64,000 nt of DNA from Gelidibacter salicanalis (GTDB taxonomy: Bacteria; Bacteroidota; Bacteroidia; Flavobacteriales; Flavobacteriaceae). The stretch's first letter is position 1. Each line of letters opens with the position of its first letter. The position numbers and the translations under genes are program-made. Under the pieces are notes generated by a model. The model was not told the DNA's origin and did no database searches. It was given only the letters and a program-made list of their open reading frames with translations. The stretch is taken from assembly GCF_016469035.1 (NCBI RefSeq), contig NZ_JAEHJZ010000001.1, positions 37,417-101,416 on the forward strand, written 5' to 3'. This document shows positions 34,379-43,026 of this stretch, piece after piece.

Positions 34379-35176
34379 TTATTTTGCTAAAAATTCTTTA
34401 CTTTTTTGGCTGATAAATTCTAGAAATTGAAATTCTTTTCCTGAATTTAAGAGCGAATAATCAACACCTTCATCTTCTACATATTTTATAAACTCCTCCA
34501 CCTTCTCCTCTGGAATATTGAAGTTTTCCACCAGAAACTTTGTACTGTAGTGGTCTGTAAAATCAGTATAGATGCCTGCATCCATACCTTCTTTTCTATT
34601 GATATTCTCTTTCGATTTAAAAATAGGTCTTAAAAATAAATCCACAATCCCGATGACATCAAATCCGTACTGGATATTATTACCAGTTCCAGGCATCGCA
34701 AGGTTGACTACTTTCGATTTATAATCATCAGGAAACTCATACTCATTCATATTTGCCAGACCGAAATAAATGGCATCCAAATCAGGATTAAAAGTTCTGA
34801 CACTTTCTATATCCACGAGCAAATTCCCCGTAAGATCATAAGGTAAAATAATAACTTCATCCAGTTTATTGACTTTCTCCACCAAAAAGACCGTCATGCT
34901 TCTCGTCTTTATGATGTTTGCATCAATAGTGACCGTAAAATCCTGAAACTGCAAAGCTCTAAACTCAATAACGTCGTTTAGGGCTACACTGAGATTAAAC
35001 ACCCCATTTTCATCTGTAAGCGTGCCTTTTTTAGCCGATGAATTGTATACCGTAATACTTTCCAGCTCGTTGTTATCCACAACAATTTTTCCTGAAATTT
35101 CCACGCGTTTGATATTTTGCGAGGTCACGACGTATAAAGGAGCCAAAAGAAAGATATAGAGTAAAGCTGTTTTCAT
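34379..35176 (-). CDS. Carboxypeptidase-regulatory-like domain protein, copy 3 of 3
   Basis: A 265-residue member, more diverged from the other two. It has a signal peptide (MKTALLYIFLLAPLYVVTSQ), a regulatory-like domain (VEISGKIVVDNNELESITVYN, LNDVIEFRALQFQDF) and the linker LDEVIILPYDLTGNLL. The GIPGYTGK block is replaced by VVNLAMPGTGNN. It is the first gene of the run of three, so a promoter probably lies between 35177 and 35378. An ATG nine bases further upstream is also possible. Confidence 0.8.
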   Translation of the reverse strand: MKTALLYIFLLAPLYVVTSQNIKRVEISGKIVVDNNELESITVYNSSAKKGTLTDENGVFNLSVALNDVIEFRALQFQDFTVTIDANIIKTRSMTVFLVEKVNKLDEVIILPYDLTGNLLVDIESVRTFNPDLDAIYFGLANMNEYEFPDDYKSKVVNLAMPGTGNNIQYGFDVIGIVDLFLRPIFKSKENINRKEGMDAGIYTDFTDHYSTKFLVENFNIPEEKVEEFIKYVEDEGVDYSLLNSGKEFQFLEFISQKSKEFLAK

Positions 35177-35378
35177 AGGAATCATTTAGTTAGGATTATA
35201 AAGAAAGGTCGAACTCTCTTAATTAAAATCTAAAGCCTGTTTAAACTTTTGTTAAAGTGGCAGATTACTTAAATTTACAACAAAATAAGTTAGATTATAG
35301 ACCTTAATGCATTTGATTATTAACTTCAATAATCGCAATGATAGTGCATAAGCATTATATCTAGAAAAGAATAAAATT

Positions 35379-36086
35379 ATGAAACAGATGATGATTGCCA
35401 GTACATCCACAGTTCATGGCAGTGGCTATTTAAGTTACCTATTAGAAAACCTATCTTCTTTCTTTAAGGATACAGATACCATTCTGTTTATACCTTACGC
35501 AAGACCAGGCGGAATTAGTCATGACGACTATACAGAGAAAGCCAAAGAAGCCTTTTCTCAAATAGGTAAACAGGTAAACGGTATTCATGAATTTGAAAAT
35601 CCCAAAGAAGCCTTACAACAAGCCACAGGAATTTTTGTTGGTGGTGGCAATACCTTTGTCCTGGTCAACCAGCTTTACAAAAATAATTTGATCAGTACGT
35701 TGCAAGATGTGATTCAAAATGGGACGCCTTATTTGGGAACCAGTGCGGGAAGTAATATATGTGGACTCACCATCAACAACACCAATGACATGCCCATTGT
35801 GTACCCCCCTAGTTTCAAGGTTTTGGCAATGGTGCCCTTTAATATCAATCCGCATTATTTAGATCCAGACCCTAATAGCAAACATATGGGAGAAACAAGA
35901 GAAACGAGGATCCAGGAATTTCATGCATTTAATTCTCCGCCCGTGTTAGGACTACGTGAAGGTAGTTGGCTTGAAGTAAATGGGGATAGCATTATTTTGA
36001 GAGGCGAATTGGACGCACGCATTTTCGAATATAACAAAACACCATATGAAATAGAAACAGGAACGGATTTGAGTGGGTTGAAGTGA
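35379..36086 (+). CDS. pepE: Dipeptidase E
   Basis: Cytoplasmic serine peptidase of family S51 that cleaves Asp-X dipeptides. The nucleophile elbow GTSAGSNI and the GGGNTFVLVNQL segment are conserved, and NPHYLDPDPNSKHMGETR carries the histidine of the catalytic triad. At 235 residues it matches the family. It stands alone on its strand and is followed by a tandem heptamer array. Confidence 0.94.
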   Translation: MKQMMIASTSTVHGSGYLSYLLENLSSFFKDTDTILFIPYARPGGISHDDYTEKAKEAFSQIGKQVNGIHEFENPKEALQQATGIFVGGGNTFVLVNQLYKNNLISTLQDVIQNGTPYLGTSAGSNICGLTINNTNDMPIVYPPSFKVLAMVPFNINPHYLDPDPNSKHMGETRETRIQEFHAFNSPPVLGLREGSWLEVNGDSIILRGELDARIFEYNKTPYEIETGTDLSGLK

Positions 36087-36114
36087 GATGTGAGAAATGA
36101 GTAGTAAGTATTAA

Positions 36115-36177
36115 GACGGGTGACGGGTGACGGGTGACTGATGACGGGTGACGGATGACGGATGACGGATGACGGAT
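36115..36177. repeat. Tandem heptamer array, 9 units
   Basis: Nine units of 7 bases without interruption: three GACGGGT, one GACTGAT, one GACGGGT and four GACGGAT, ending at TAA. It lies 28 bases after pepE. The sequence differs from the AGAGAAG-type arrays at 23.8 and 25.4 kb, but the period is the same. Confidence 0.9.
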
Positions 36178-36335
36178 TAAAATAGAATTTACACCTTATT
36201 TATAATAGAATTTTTATCAAGACAGGGAAATTAGGAGTATCAAAAGGGGATTATTTTAATTGGTGAAATTTTTATACACATACAGTCTGTGCCAATAAGT
36301 GAAATTCGTGTCAAAAGACTTAAAGTTGCTACTAC

Positions 36336-36761
36336 CTAAAGCTTCTTCAAAAAATGATAGCCCAAAATCTCAAAGCCTTCATTATAGTAAAACTTGTGCG
36401 AAGGATAATTCTGCACATAAGTATTTAGTTCTACAGATTGGCAGCCTTTTTGAGCCACATAATCATAAATACATTTTAAGAACTGCTTGCCAAGCCCTTT
36501 TTTTCTATAGCCGTCATCTATAAAAACATGGTCAAGCTCTACACTTCTTCCGGAATAATGGCGTGTACAAAACCACATGCCTGCAATTCCGATAAGCTTA
36601 TCACGATCATAAATTGCTGCACACTCATAGTTTTGGGTAACCATTTCAGCAAAGCGTTGTTTTAAAACGGCTTCAGAAATCTTGTGTTCCGTTAGTTTTA
36701 GCATTAACGGAATAATGGTATTGATGTTGGTAGGTTCAATAATTTTAAAGGAAATGGGCAT
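36336..36761 (-). CDS. GNAT-family N-acetyltransferase
   Basis: A 141-residue acetyl-CoA-dependent acyltransferase. The acetyl-CoA binding motif is GYRKKGLGKQFLKCIYDYV, preceded by the beta-strand VELDHVFIDD, and FYYNEGFEILGYHFLK closes the fold. The substrate cannot be inferred. It is a single gene between a repeat-bearing gap and an ankyrin gene. Confidence 0.9.
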   Translation of the reverse strand: MPISFKIIEPTNINTIIPLMLKLTEHKISEAVLKQRFAEMVTQNYECAAIYDRDKLIGIAGMWFCTRHYSGRSVELDHVFIDDGYRKKGLGKQFLKCIYDYVAQKGCQSVELNTYVQNYPSHKFYYNEGFEILGYHFLKKL

Positions 36762-36966
36762 ACTCTAAATTTTGAGTAAAATTAAATAAATTACTTCAAC
36801 AATAAACATTGCTATTGATAGATTTGTTCCTCGTGTAAGAATCGGATTATTTTGAGATTAAATCATTAAAAAAGAATGCTAAAACTTGATGGTGATTGCG
36901 ATAAGACATAAAAAAAAAGCCTCTTAAAAACAAGAAACTTTCTTTACACTAACTCAACTTCAATTT

Positions 36967-37353
36967 TTAAGACAGCGTGTCCAAATATGCCATAGCATCA
37001 ATCGCTTTAGATTGTTTGGCATAATCCATAGCAGTTAATCCTTTCTGAGATTTTTTCTTAAGGTCTGCCCCCTCTTTTACCAGTACTTCCAGGATTTCGG
37101 TCTTGTTATACTTAGCGGCGTACATTGCCGGCGTCATGCCATTCGATTTAGCATTGACATCAGCTCCTAATTGAATCAGCTTTTTTACGGTCTCGATATC
37201 TCCTTTTACAATAGCCATGCAAAACGGACTAACCTCAACTTTACTTTTTTTGACTACGGTTGAAAATGGAACATCTTCAATGAATGTGGCGGCATTTGAG
37301 GTGTTGAAAGCAAACCCTAATGCAATTGCGGAAATAATGATTGTTTTTTTCAT
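36967..37353 (-). CDS. Exported ankyrin-repeat protein
   Basis: A 128-residue protein with a signal peptide (about 1-21, ending SNAA). It has two to three ankyrin repeats (about 45-125), clearly seen as VKKLIQLGADVNAKSNGMTPAMYAAKYN and LVKEGADLKKKSQKGLTAMDYAKQ. Such small ankyrin proteins are protein-binding modules; the partner is unknown. The 250-base gap to gpmI holds two TAnnTTTG boxes. Confidence 0.88.
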   Translation of the reverse strand: MKKTIIISAIALGFAFNTSNAATFIEDVPFSTVVKKSKVEVSPFCMAIVKGDIETVKKLIQLGADVNAKSNGMTPAMYAAKYNKTEILEVLVKEGADLKKKSQKGLTAMDYAKQSKAIDAMAYLDTLS

Positions 37354-37576
37354 GATGAATAATATTTGATTTAGATTATATAAAAAAGACGACTCGGAAC
37401 TAAAACTGTTACAGTATTTTTATTAAAATAAGATTAATTTAACTTTTTAAGAACCAAATACACGTTCTGTTAGGAATATTACAAACCCGCTACCATATGA
37501 GATAAAACAAGCTGTTTTACGTTTTTTAATTTTGTGAATTTCATTGTGATATACTCCCAATTAGTTTTTAAACTTT

Positions 37577-37584
37577 TATCTTTG
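37577..37584 (+). promoter_or_regulatory. -7 box (TATCTTTG) of gpmI
   Basis: An exact TAnnTTTG match 19 bases before the gpmI ATG. A second match, TAATTTTG, occurs at 37527-37534. Confidence 0.45.
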
Positions 37585-37603
37585 AAACTCAAAACAGATC
37601 ACC

Positions 37604-39121
37604 ATGAACAAAAAAGTCATCCTAATGATCCTTGACGGTTGGGGAAAATCTCCAGACCCAAAAGTATCAGCCATAGACAACGCCCACACTCCATTTATTG
37701 ATTCTCTCTATACCAAATATCCTAATGCTTCTTTGAGAACTGACGGGCTCCACGTTGGACTTCCCGAAGGGCAAATGGGCAATAGTGAAGTGGGACATAT
37801 GAATTTAGGTGCCGGAAGAATTGTATATCAAGATTTGGTAAAAATAAATTTGGCTGTTGAAAATCACACCCTCGCTCAAGAGAAGACGTTGGTAGATGCC
37901 TTTACTTATGCAAAAGAACACAAAAAGCCAGTTCACTTTTTAGGCTTGTTGAGTGATGGTGGTGTGCACTCGCACATCAGCCATTTGTTTGGACTGCTTG
38001 ATGCTGCAAAACAGTATGATCTTGACAATGTTTTTGTGCATGCATTTACAGACGGCCGTGACGTAGACCCCAAATCGGGCCGCGGATTTGTAGCCCAACT
38101 CCAAAACCATCTCATGGATTCTTCTGCAGAATTGGCCACTGTAACGGGTCGTTACTATGCCATGGATCGCGATAAACGATGGGAACGTATTAAGCTCGCT
38201 TATGATGCATTGGTGAACGGAATTGGCGAACCTTCTACAGATGTCCTTCAGACACTACAAAAAAGTTATGACAACGATGTCACAGATGAATTCATCCAAC
38301 CCATCATCATGACCGACCATTTTGGCAATCCTAAAACAACTATCAAAGATGGTGATGTGGTTATATTCTTCAACTTTAGAACCGATAGAGGACGCCAATT
38401 GACTGAAGCCCTTTCACAATTCGATTTTCATGAGCAAAACATGCACAAACTGGATTTGTATTATGTGACCATGACTAATTATGATGAAGTTTTTACAGGC
38501 ATTAACGTCGTATTTGAAAAAGATAATCTTACCGAAACTTTAGGCGAAGTTTTGGAGAAATACCATAAAAAGCAAATCCGAATTGCGGAGACAGAAAAAT
38601 ATCCACATGTGACCTTTTTCTTTTCTGGCGGACGGGAAATTCCGTTTGATGGCGAGAAACGAATTTTACGTAATTCACCAAAAGTTGCAACCTATGATCT
38701 AAAGCCAGAAATGAGCGCTTTTCAACTTCGCGATGCCTTACTTCCAGAATTGGAACGTGAAGAGGTCGATTTTGTATGCCTCAACTTTGCCAATGGCGAT
38801 ATGGTTGGGCACACAGGTGTTATGGAAGCGGCTATTAAAGCTTGTGAAGCCGTTGACGTTGTGGTAAAAGATGTGGTGAATGCCGCATTGACGCACAATT
38901 ACACCACCTTATTGATTGCAGATCATGGCAACTGTGAAACCATGATCAATCCTGATGGTTCTCCCAACACTGCGCACACTACCAATCCCGTCCCGATCAT
39001 TTTAATTGATAAGGAGTTGAAACATATTAATGATGGTGTTTTAGGTGATTTAGCACCTACGATTTTAAAACTAATGGGGGTTCCACAACCAGAAATTATG
39101 ACGCAACATCCGTTGCTTTAA
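37604..39121 (+). CDS. gpmI: 2,3-Bisphosphoglycerate-independent phosphoglycerate mutase
   Basis: Manganese-dependent glycolytic enzyme interconverting 3- and 2-phosphoglycerate through a phosphoserine intermediate. The catalytic serine is Ser61 in MGNSEVGHMNLGAG. The N-terminal metal motif LDGWG (Asp11) and the C-terminal IADHGNCE and GDMVGHTGVMEA metal sites are present. At 505 residues it is full length. It probably shares a transcript with the HAD gene 54 bases downstream. Confidence 0.97.
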   Translation: MNKKVILMILDGWGKSPDPKVSAIDNAHTPFIDSLYTKYPNASLRTDGLHVGLPEGQMGNSEVGHMNLGAGRIVYQDLVKINLAVENHTLAQEKTLVDAFTYAKEHKKPVHFLGLLSDGGVHSHISHLFGLLDAAKQYDLDNVFVHAFTDGRDVDPKSGRGFVAQLQNHLMDSSAELATVTGRYYAMDRDKRWERIKLAYDALVNGIGEPSTDVLQTLQKSYDNDVTDEFIQPIIMTDHFGNPKTTIKDGDVVIFFNFRTDRGRQLTEALSQFDFHEQNMHKLDLYYVTMTNYDEVFTGINVVFEKDNLTETLGEVLEKYHKKQIRIAETEKYPHVTFFFSGGREIPFDGEKRILRNSPKVATYDLKPEMSAFQLRDALLPELEREEVDFVCLNFANGDMVGHTGVMEAAIKACEAVDVVVKDVVNAALTHNYTTLLIADHGNCETMINPDGSPNTAHTTNPVPIILIDKELKHINDGVLGDLAPTILKLMGVPQPEIMTQHPLL

Positions 39122-39175
39122 AGTTTTTAGGCTAGCAAATTATTTATTGTATTTTTAACCCCAAAGCATGGACTC

Positions 39176-39583
39176 ATGAATTTTCAGAACAGACTTATCA
39201 TTGCTGTAGATTTTGACGGCACCATTGTGGAAGATCGCTATCCAGGAATTGGAAAACCGCGTATTTTCGCTTTTGAAACGCTAAAACGGCTTCAGGAAGA
39301 TGGGCATCGTTTGATTTTATGGACTTACAGGTCTGGAAAAAGTCTTGACGAAGCAGTAGCGTTTTGCAAGGATAATGGCATCACTTTTTATGCCGTCAAT
39401 AGCAGTTTTCCTGAAGAGCAATTTGACACTTCCAAAAGCCGTAAGATAAACGCCGATCTTTTTATTGACGACCGTAATATTGGAGGTGCACTGGGTTGGG
39501 GTGAAATCTATCAAATGATTACTGATGAAGAACCGGCTATTCCTATCCCACGAAAAAAGGGATTATTCGCTTTTTTCAGATAA
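39176..39583 (+). CDS. HAD-superfamily phosphatase-like protein (BT0820 type)
   Basis: A 135-residue compact HAD-fold protein. The nucleophile motif is VDFDGTIVED, motif II is LILWTYRSG, and the C-terminal acidic motif is FIDDRNIGG. It lacks a cap domain. It resembles BT0820 of Bacteroides; the substrate is unknown. It follows gpmI on the same strand, and its tail is convergent with the CoA-transferase gene with three bases between stops. Confidence 0.85.
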   Translation: MNFQNRLIIAVDFDGTIVEDRYPGIGKPRIFAFETLKRLQEDGHRLILWTYRSGKSLDEAVAFCKDNGITFYAVNSSFPEEQFDTSKSRKINADLFIDDRNIGGALGWGEIYQMITDEEPAIPIPRKKGLFAFFR

Positions 39584-39586
39584 GCA

Positions 39587-40858
39587 TTAATTTCTCAGTA
39601 AATCGAAATATTGACGGTCAATGGTTTCTTGATGATTTGGATGTGAAATGCGGACCAAAGCCTTTACCCGATTTTTAATTGTTTTGCCGTAAAGTTCAGC
39701 AATACCGTATTCGGTTACTACATAATGGACATGAGCTCTTGTAGTCACTACGCCAGCACCAGGTTTTAAACTGGGCACTATACGGCTAATTCCTGATGTG
39801 GTTTGTGATGGCAAGGCAATGATCGCTTTTCCACCGTCACTTAACGAAGCCCCTCTGATAAAATCCATTTGACCACCCACCCCCGAGTACATTTTAGATC
39901 CTATGGAATCTGCACACACTTGTCCCGTTACATCTACTTCAATCGCAGAATTAATAGCCACCATCTTTGGATTTTGTTTGATAATAGACACATCATTTGT
40001 ATAATTTGAGGCACGCATTTCAATAAACGGATTGTCATCAACATAATCATACAAACGTTTGGAACCCATTAAAAATGTTGCCAACGCTCGCCCTCTATTG
40101 ATATTTTTATAATTGCCATTGATCACATTTTTTAATATCAAATCAATAACACCATCACTAAACATTTCAGTGTGCAAACCTAAATCTTTATGGTTTGTCA
40201 ATCTGGTCAATACGGCATTTGGAATACTGCCAATTCCCATTTGCAGCGTGCTCCTATCTTCAATCAATCCTGCCACAAAATCGCCTATCTGTCCTTCTGT
40301 TGCAGTAGGCTCTGCCATTTCATGAATGGGTAATGCTTCGTCACAATCTACAAACGCGTCAATTTCTGATATATGAATTATGCCGGCACCATGCGTTCTC
40401 GGCATTTGTTTATTGACCTGTGCAATGACATATTTGGCATTGTCAATAGCCGACAGAGTAGCTTCTACAGAAACACCCAAAGAACAATACCCATGCCTAT
40501 CTGGTACAGAAACATGAATCAAAACAACGTCCAATTCTAAGATGCGGCGCTTAAACAGCAACGGCAATTCACTTAAAAATACGGGGGTATAGGAACCGTT
40601 CCCAGCCTTGATGGTATGTCTGACGTTTTTACCGATAAAGAAACAATTGACATGAAAACTGTCTCTCAACTCCGGATTGGCATAAGGCGCCTCCCCTTCA
40701 GTATGCAGTTGGCAAATTTCCACATTTCTAAGTTCTTCATGTCTGTTGGCCAAAGCATTAACTAACAATTGCGGGGCAGCTGCTGCTGCTTGTATATAAA
40801 CACGATCATTGGATTTGACTGCCTTTAAGGCTTCTTCTGCAGCAACTGATTTGTACAT
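39587..40858 (-). CDS. Acetyl-CoA hydrolase/CoA-transferase family protein
   Basis: A 423-residue enzyme of the acetyl-CoA hydrolase/4-hydroxybutyrate CoA-transferase family. The likely catalytic glutamate lies in LGLHTEMFSDGVIDL, and the CoA-binding glycine motif is YSGVGGQMDFIRGA. It moves CoA between short acids or hydrolyses acetyl-CoA; the sequence alone does not decide. The ATG at 40858 is used because a TAATTTTG box lies at 40883-40876, making the longer frame to 40891 unlikely. Confidence 0.9.
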   Translation of the reverse strand: MYKSVAAEEALKAVKSNDRVYIQAAAAAPQLLVNALANRHEELRNVEICQLHTEGEAPYANPELRDSFHVNCFFIGKNVRHTIKAGNGSYTPVFLSELPLLFKRRILELDVVLIHVSVPDRHGYCSLGVSVEATLSAIDNAKYVIAQVNKQMPRTHGAGIIHISEIDAFVDCDEALPIHEMAEPTATEGQIGDFVAGLIEDRSTLQMGIGSIPNAVLTRLTNHKDLGLHTEMFSDGVIDLILKNVINGNYKNINRGRALATFLMGSKRLYDYVDDNPFIEMRASNYTNDVSIIKQNPKMVAINSAIEVDVTGQVCADSIGSKMYSGVGGQMDFIRGASLSDGGKAIIALPSQTTSGISRIVPSLKPGAGVVTTRAHVHYVVTEYGIAELYGKTIKNRVKALVRISHPNHQETIDRQYFDLLRN

Positions 40859-40875
40859 GATTTTCAATTTAATGA

Positions 40876-40883
40876 CAAAATTA
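40876..40883 (-). promoter_or_regulatory. -7 box (TAATTTTG) of the CoA-transferase gene
   Basis: An exact TAnnTTTG match on the minus strand, 17 bases before the ATG at 40858. Confidence 0.45.
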
Positions 40884-40954
40884 TCTAACAAAATCCAGTA
40901 AAAAACTGTCGAAAGTCATGTTTTCAAAAAAATGTCCACCCCATTTATTTTAAG

Positions 40955-40962
40955 TATCTTTG
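40955..40962 (+). promoter_or_regulatory. -7 box (TATCTTTG) of map
   Basis: An exact TAnnTTTG match 17 bases before the ATG at 40980. It rules against the longer in-frame start at 40932. Confidence 0.45.
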
Positions 40963-40979
40963 CCAATATTTTTTTTACA

Positions 40980-41798
40980 ATGATTATACAAAAAACACGA
41001 GAAGAAATAGAGTTGATGCGCGAAAGCGCACTCATTGTTTCCAAAACTTTAGGCATGTTGGCCAAGGAAGTAAAACCAGGTGTTACGACCATGCAATTGG
41101 ACAAGATGGCTGAAGAATTTATTCGAGAACAGGGTGCCATTCCTGGATTTTTAGGTCTTTATGATTGTCCGTCTACTTTACTTTGTAGTACCAATGAAGC
41201 CGTAGTTCATGGATTACCTACCAATGTACCTTTAAAAGAAGGGGATGTGGTAGCCATTGACTGTGGGGCCATAAAGAATGAATTTTACGGAGACCATGCC
41301 TATACCTTTGAAATTGGCGAAGTGACTCCTGAAAATAAAAAACTCCTTCAAATTACCAAAGAATCTTTATATGTTGGTATTAGAGAGCTGAGGGTAGGCA
41401 ATCGTGTGGGTGATGTTGGCTATGCCATTCAACAGTATTGTGAAGCTGAAGGTTACGGTGTGGTCCGTGAATTGGTAGGACACGGTTTGGGTAAAAAAAT
41501 GCACGAAGACCCTGAAATGCCAAATTATGGCAAACGCGGACGTGGAAAGAAATTTATTGAAGGGATGGTTGTGGCCATTGAGCCTATGATCAATTTAGGG
41601 ACGCATCGTATCAAACAATTGGATGATGGTTGGACAATTGTCACTTTAGACGGCAAACCAAGTGCACATTTTGAACATGATGTTGCCATTATTGATGGGA
41701 AACCAGAAATCTTGTCAACTTTTGGGTATGTTTATGAAGCCTTGGGGATTGTATCTGATGAGGAGGAGGAGTTTAGGCGGGAGGCATTGGTTCTTTAG
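40980..41798 (+). CDS. map: Methionine aminopeptidase, type I
   Basis: Dimetal enzyme that removes the initiator methionine from nascent proteins. The substrate histidine is in VVHGLPTN. The metal ligands are seen in VVAIDCGAIKNEFYGDHAYTF (two aspartates), GHGLGKKMHEDP (histidine), AIEPMI (glutamate) and HFEHDVAI (glutamate). It is 272 residues from the chosen ATG. A repeat-flanked GxxExxY gene lies directly downstream. Confidence 0.96.
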   Translation: MIIQKTREEIELMRESALIVSKTLGMLAKEVKPGVTTMQLDKMAEEFIREQGAIPGFLGLYDCPSTLLCSTNEAVVHGLPTNVPLKEGDVVAIDCGAIKNEFYGDHAYTFEIGEVTPENKKLLQITKESLYVGIRELRVGNRVGDVGYAIQQYCEAEGYGVVRELVGHGLGKKMHEDPEMPNYGKRGRGKKFIEGMVVAIEPMINLGTHRIKQLDDGWTIVTLDGKPSAHFEHDVAIIDGKPEILSTFGYVYEALGIVSDEEEEFRREALVL

Positions 41799-41802
41799 CT
41801 CT

Positions 41803-41844
41803 TTCACGGAGATGCGCGGAGGATTCACTGAGATACACTGAGAG
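41803..41844. repeat. Left array of four phased heptamers flanking the GxxExxY gene
   Basis: CACGGAG (41805), CGCGGAG (41815), CACTGAG (41826) and CACTGAG (41836) start at intervals of 10, 11 and 10 bases. The array ends two bases before the GxxExxY start codon, so it also occupies the ribosome-binding region. Confidence 0.8.
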
Positions 41845-41846
41845 TT

Positions 41847-42224
41847 ATGAACGATAAATTGACGGAACGCATTATTGGAGCAGCCATAGAAGTTCATAGA
41901 ACTTTAGGTCCTGGATTGTTGGAGTCAGCATATCAAAAGTGTTTATATTTTGAACTTAAATCTCAAGGTTTTGATGTGCAACAAGAAATTCCGCTACCCA
42001 TTATTTACAAAGACATTAAGCTTGATCATGGCTATCGAATTGATTTATTGGTCGAGAATGAGGTTGTTATAGAAATAAAAACTGTCGATAAGTTCACTGA
42101 TGTCCATTACGCGCAAATATTAACCTATTTAAAATTGGGGCATTTCCCTAAAGGATTGCTCATTAACTTTCATACTAAACTTTTAACTACAGGTATCAAA
42201 CGTTTCATTAATTCACCTCTGTGA
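41847..42224 (+). CDS. GxxExxY protein, PD-(D/E)XK nuclease-like
   Basis: A 125-residue protein with the family's defining motif GLLESAY. A nuclease-like core follows: aspartate in YRIDLLVENE and the E-x-K pair in VVIEIKTVD, as in the PD-(D/E)XK superfamily. The family is widespread and patchy among bacteria, and its biochemical role is not established. The gene is bracketed by two inverted heptamer arrays, and its last codons (S-P-L-stop) lie inside the right array. This compact arrangement suggests a mobile unit rather than a host gene. Confidence 0.88.
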   Translation: MNDKLTERIIGAAIEVHRTLGPGLLESAYQKCLYFELKSQGFDVQQEIPLPIIYKDIKLDHGYRIDLLVENEVVIEIKTVDKFTDVHYAQILTYLKLGHFPKGLLINFHTKLLTTGIKRFINSPL

Positions 42225-42259
42225 ATCTCTGCGTTTTCTCTGTGAACCTCTGTGTAACT
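42213..42259. repeat. Right array of four phased heptamers, inverted
   Basis: CTCTGTG (42217), CTCTGCG (42227), CTCTGTG (42238) and CTCTGTG (42248) are again spaced 10, 11 and 10 bases. On the minus strand they read CACAGAG, CACAGAG, CGCAGAG and CACAGAG, i.e. the same family as the left array in opposite orientation. The array overlaps the end of the GxxExxY gene and stops two bases before the next gene. Confidence 0.8.
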
Positions 42260-42261
42260 AC

Positions 42262-43026
42262 TTGAAAAAACTCTTTAAAATAATCCTCAACACCATCCCA
42301 AGGCCCATTTTGATCCGGTTGAGCTATGTGGCACGCCCTGTTTTAGCTTTCTTTTTAAAGGGTGACCGATTTACGGATCCTATAGATGGAAAGAGTTTTA
42401 AAACCTTTTTGCCTTATGGCTATGGTACCCAGCGCAACAATGTACTATCGCCCTCTACATTGAGTTTGGAACGCCACCGCTTATTGTGGTTGTATCTCAA
42501 CAGTGAAACGGATTTTTTTACTGTACCAAAAAAAGTTTTGCATTTTGCACCGGAACAGGCATTTTACAAACGTTTTAGAGCAATGAAGCATTTGGATTAT
42601 GTGACAACCGATTTGAATTCGCCATTGGCAGATGTGAAAGCGGATATTTGCAGTCTTCCGTTTAGAAACGATGAATTTGATATCATTTTATGTAATCATG
42701 TATTGGAACATATTCCGGACGATACTAAAGCAATGCAAGAATTATATCGCGTTATGAAACCTGGAGGGTATGGTATTTTTCAGATTCCGCAGGATTTGAA
42801 TAGAGCAGAGACTTTTGAAGACGATAGTATTACGGATCAGAAGGAACGCGCGGCTATTTTTGGACAATATGATCATGTTAGGATTTACGGTAGGGATTAT
42901 TTTGACAAGCTTCGCTCTATTGGTTTCGAGGTTGAGGAAGTTGATTTTACGGCGACGCTTTCTGATTCTGAAGTGACGCAGTATTGTTTGGCGAAAGGGG
43001 AGATTATTCCGGTGGTGCGGAAGTAG
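42262..43026 (+). CDS. Class I SAM-dependent methyltransferase
   Basis: A 254-residue methyltransferase of the Methyltransf_11 type. The region KVLHFAPEQAFYKRFRAM replaces a standard motif I, and motif IV/V text is FDIILCNHVLEHIPDD, then VMKPGGYGIFQIPQ. The first 40 residues are basic and hydrophobic (KKLFKIILNTIPRPILIRL), suggesting membrane association. The start is a TTG directly after the repeat array, so the normal upstream region appears to have been displaced or replaced by it. Substrate unknown. Confidence 0.87.
   Translation: MKKLFKIILNTIPRPILIRLSYVARPVLAFFLKGDRFTDPIDGKSFKTFLPYGYGTQRNNVLSPSTLSLERHRLLWLYLNSETDFFTVPKKVLHFAPEQAFYKRFRAMKHLDYVTTDLNSPLADVKADICSLPFRNDEFDIILCNHVLEHIPDDTKAMQELYRVMKPGGYGIFQIPQDLNRAETFEDDSITDQKERAAIFGQYDHVRIYGRDYFDKLRSIGFEVEEVDFTATLSDSEVTQYCLAKGEIIPVVRK

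Noticed and set aside
36115-36177. Heptamer array considered as a CRISPR or an origin iteron
   Set aside because: Units are directly joined without spacers, and no replication or cas genes adjoin. It fits a simple slippage-type tandem repeat.
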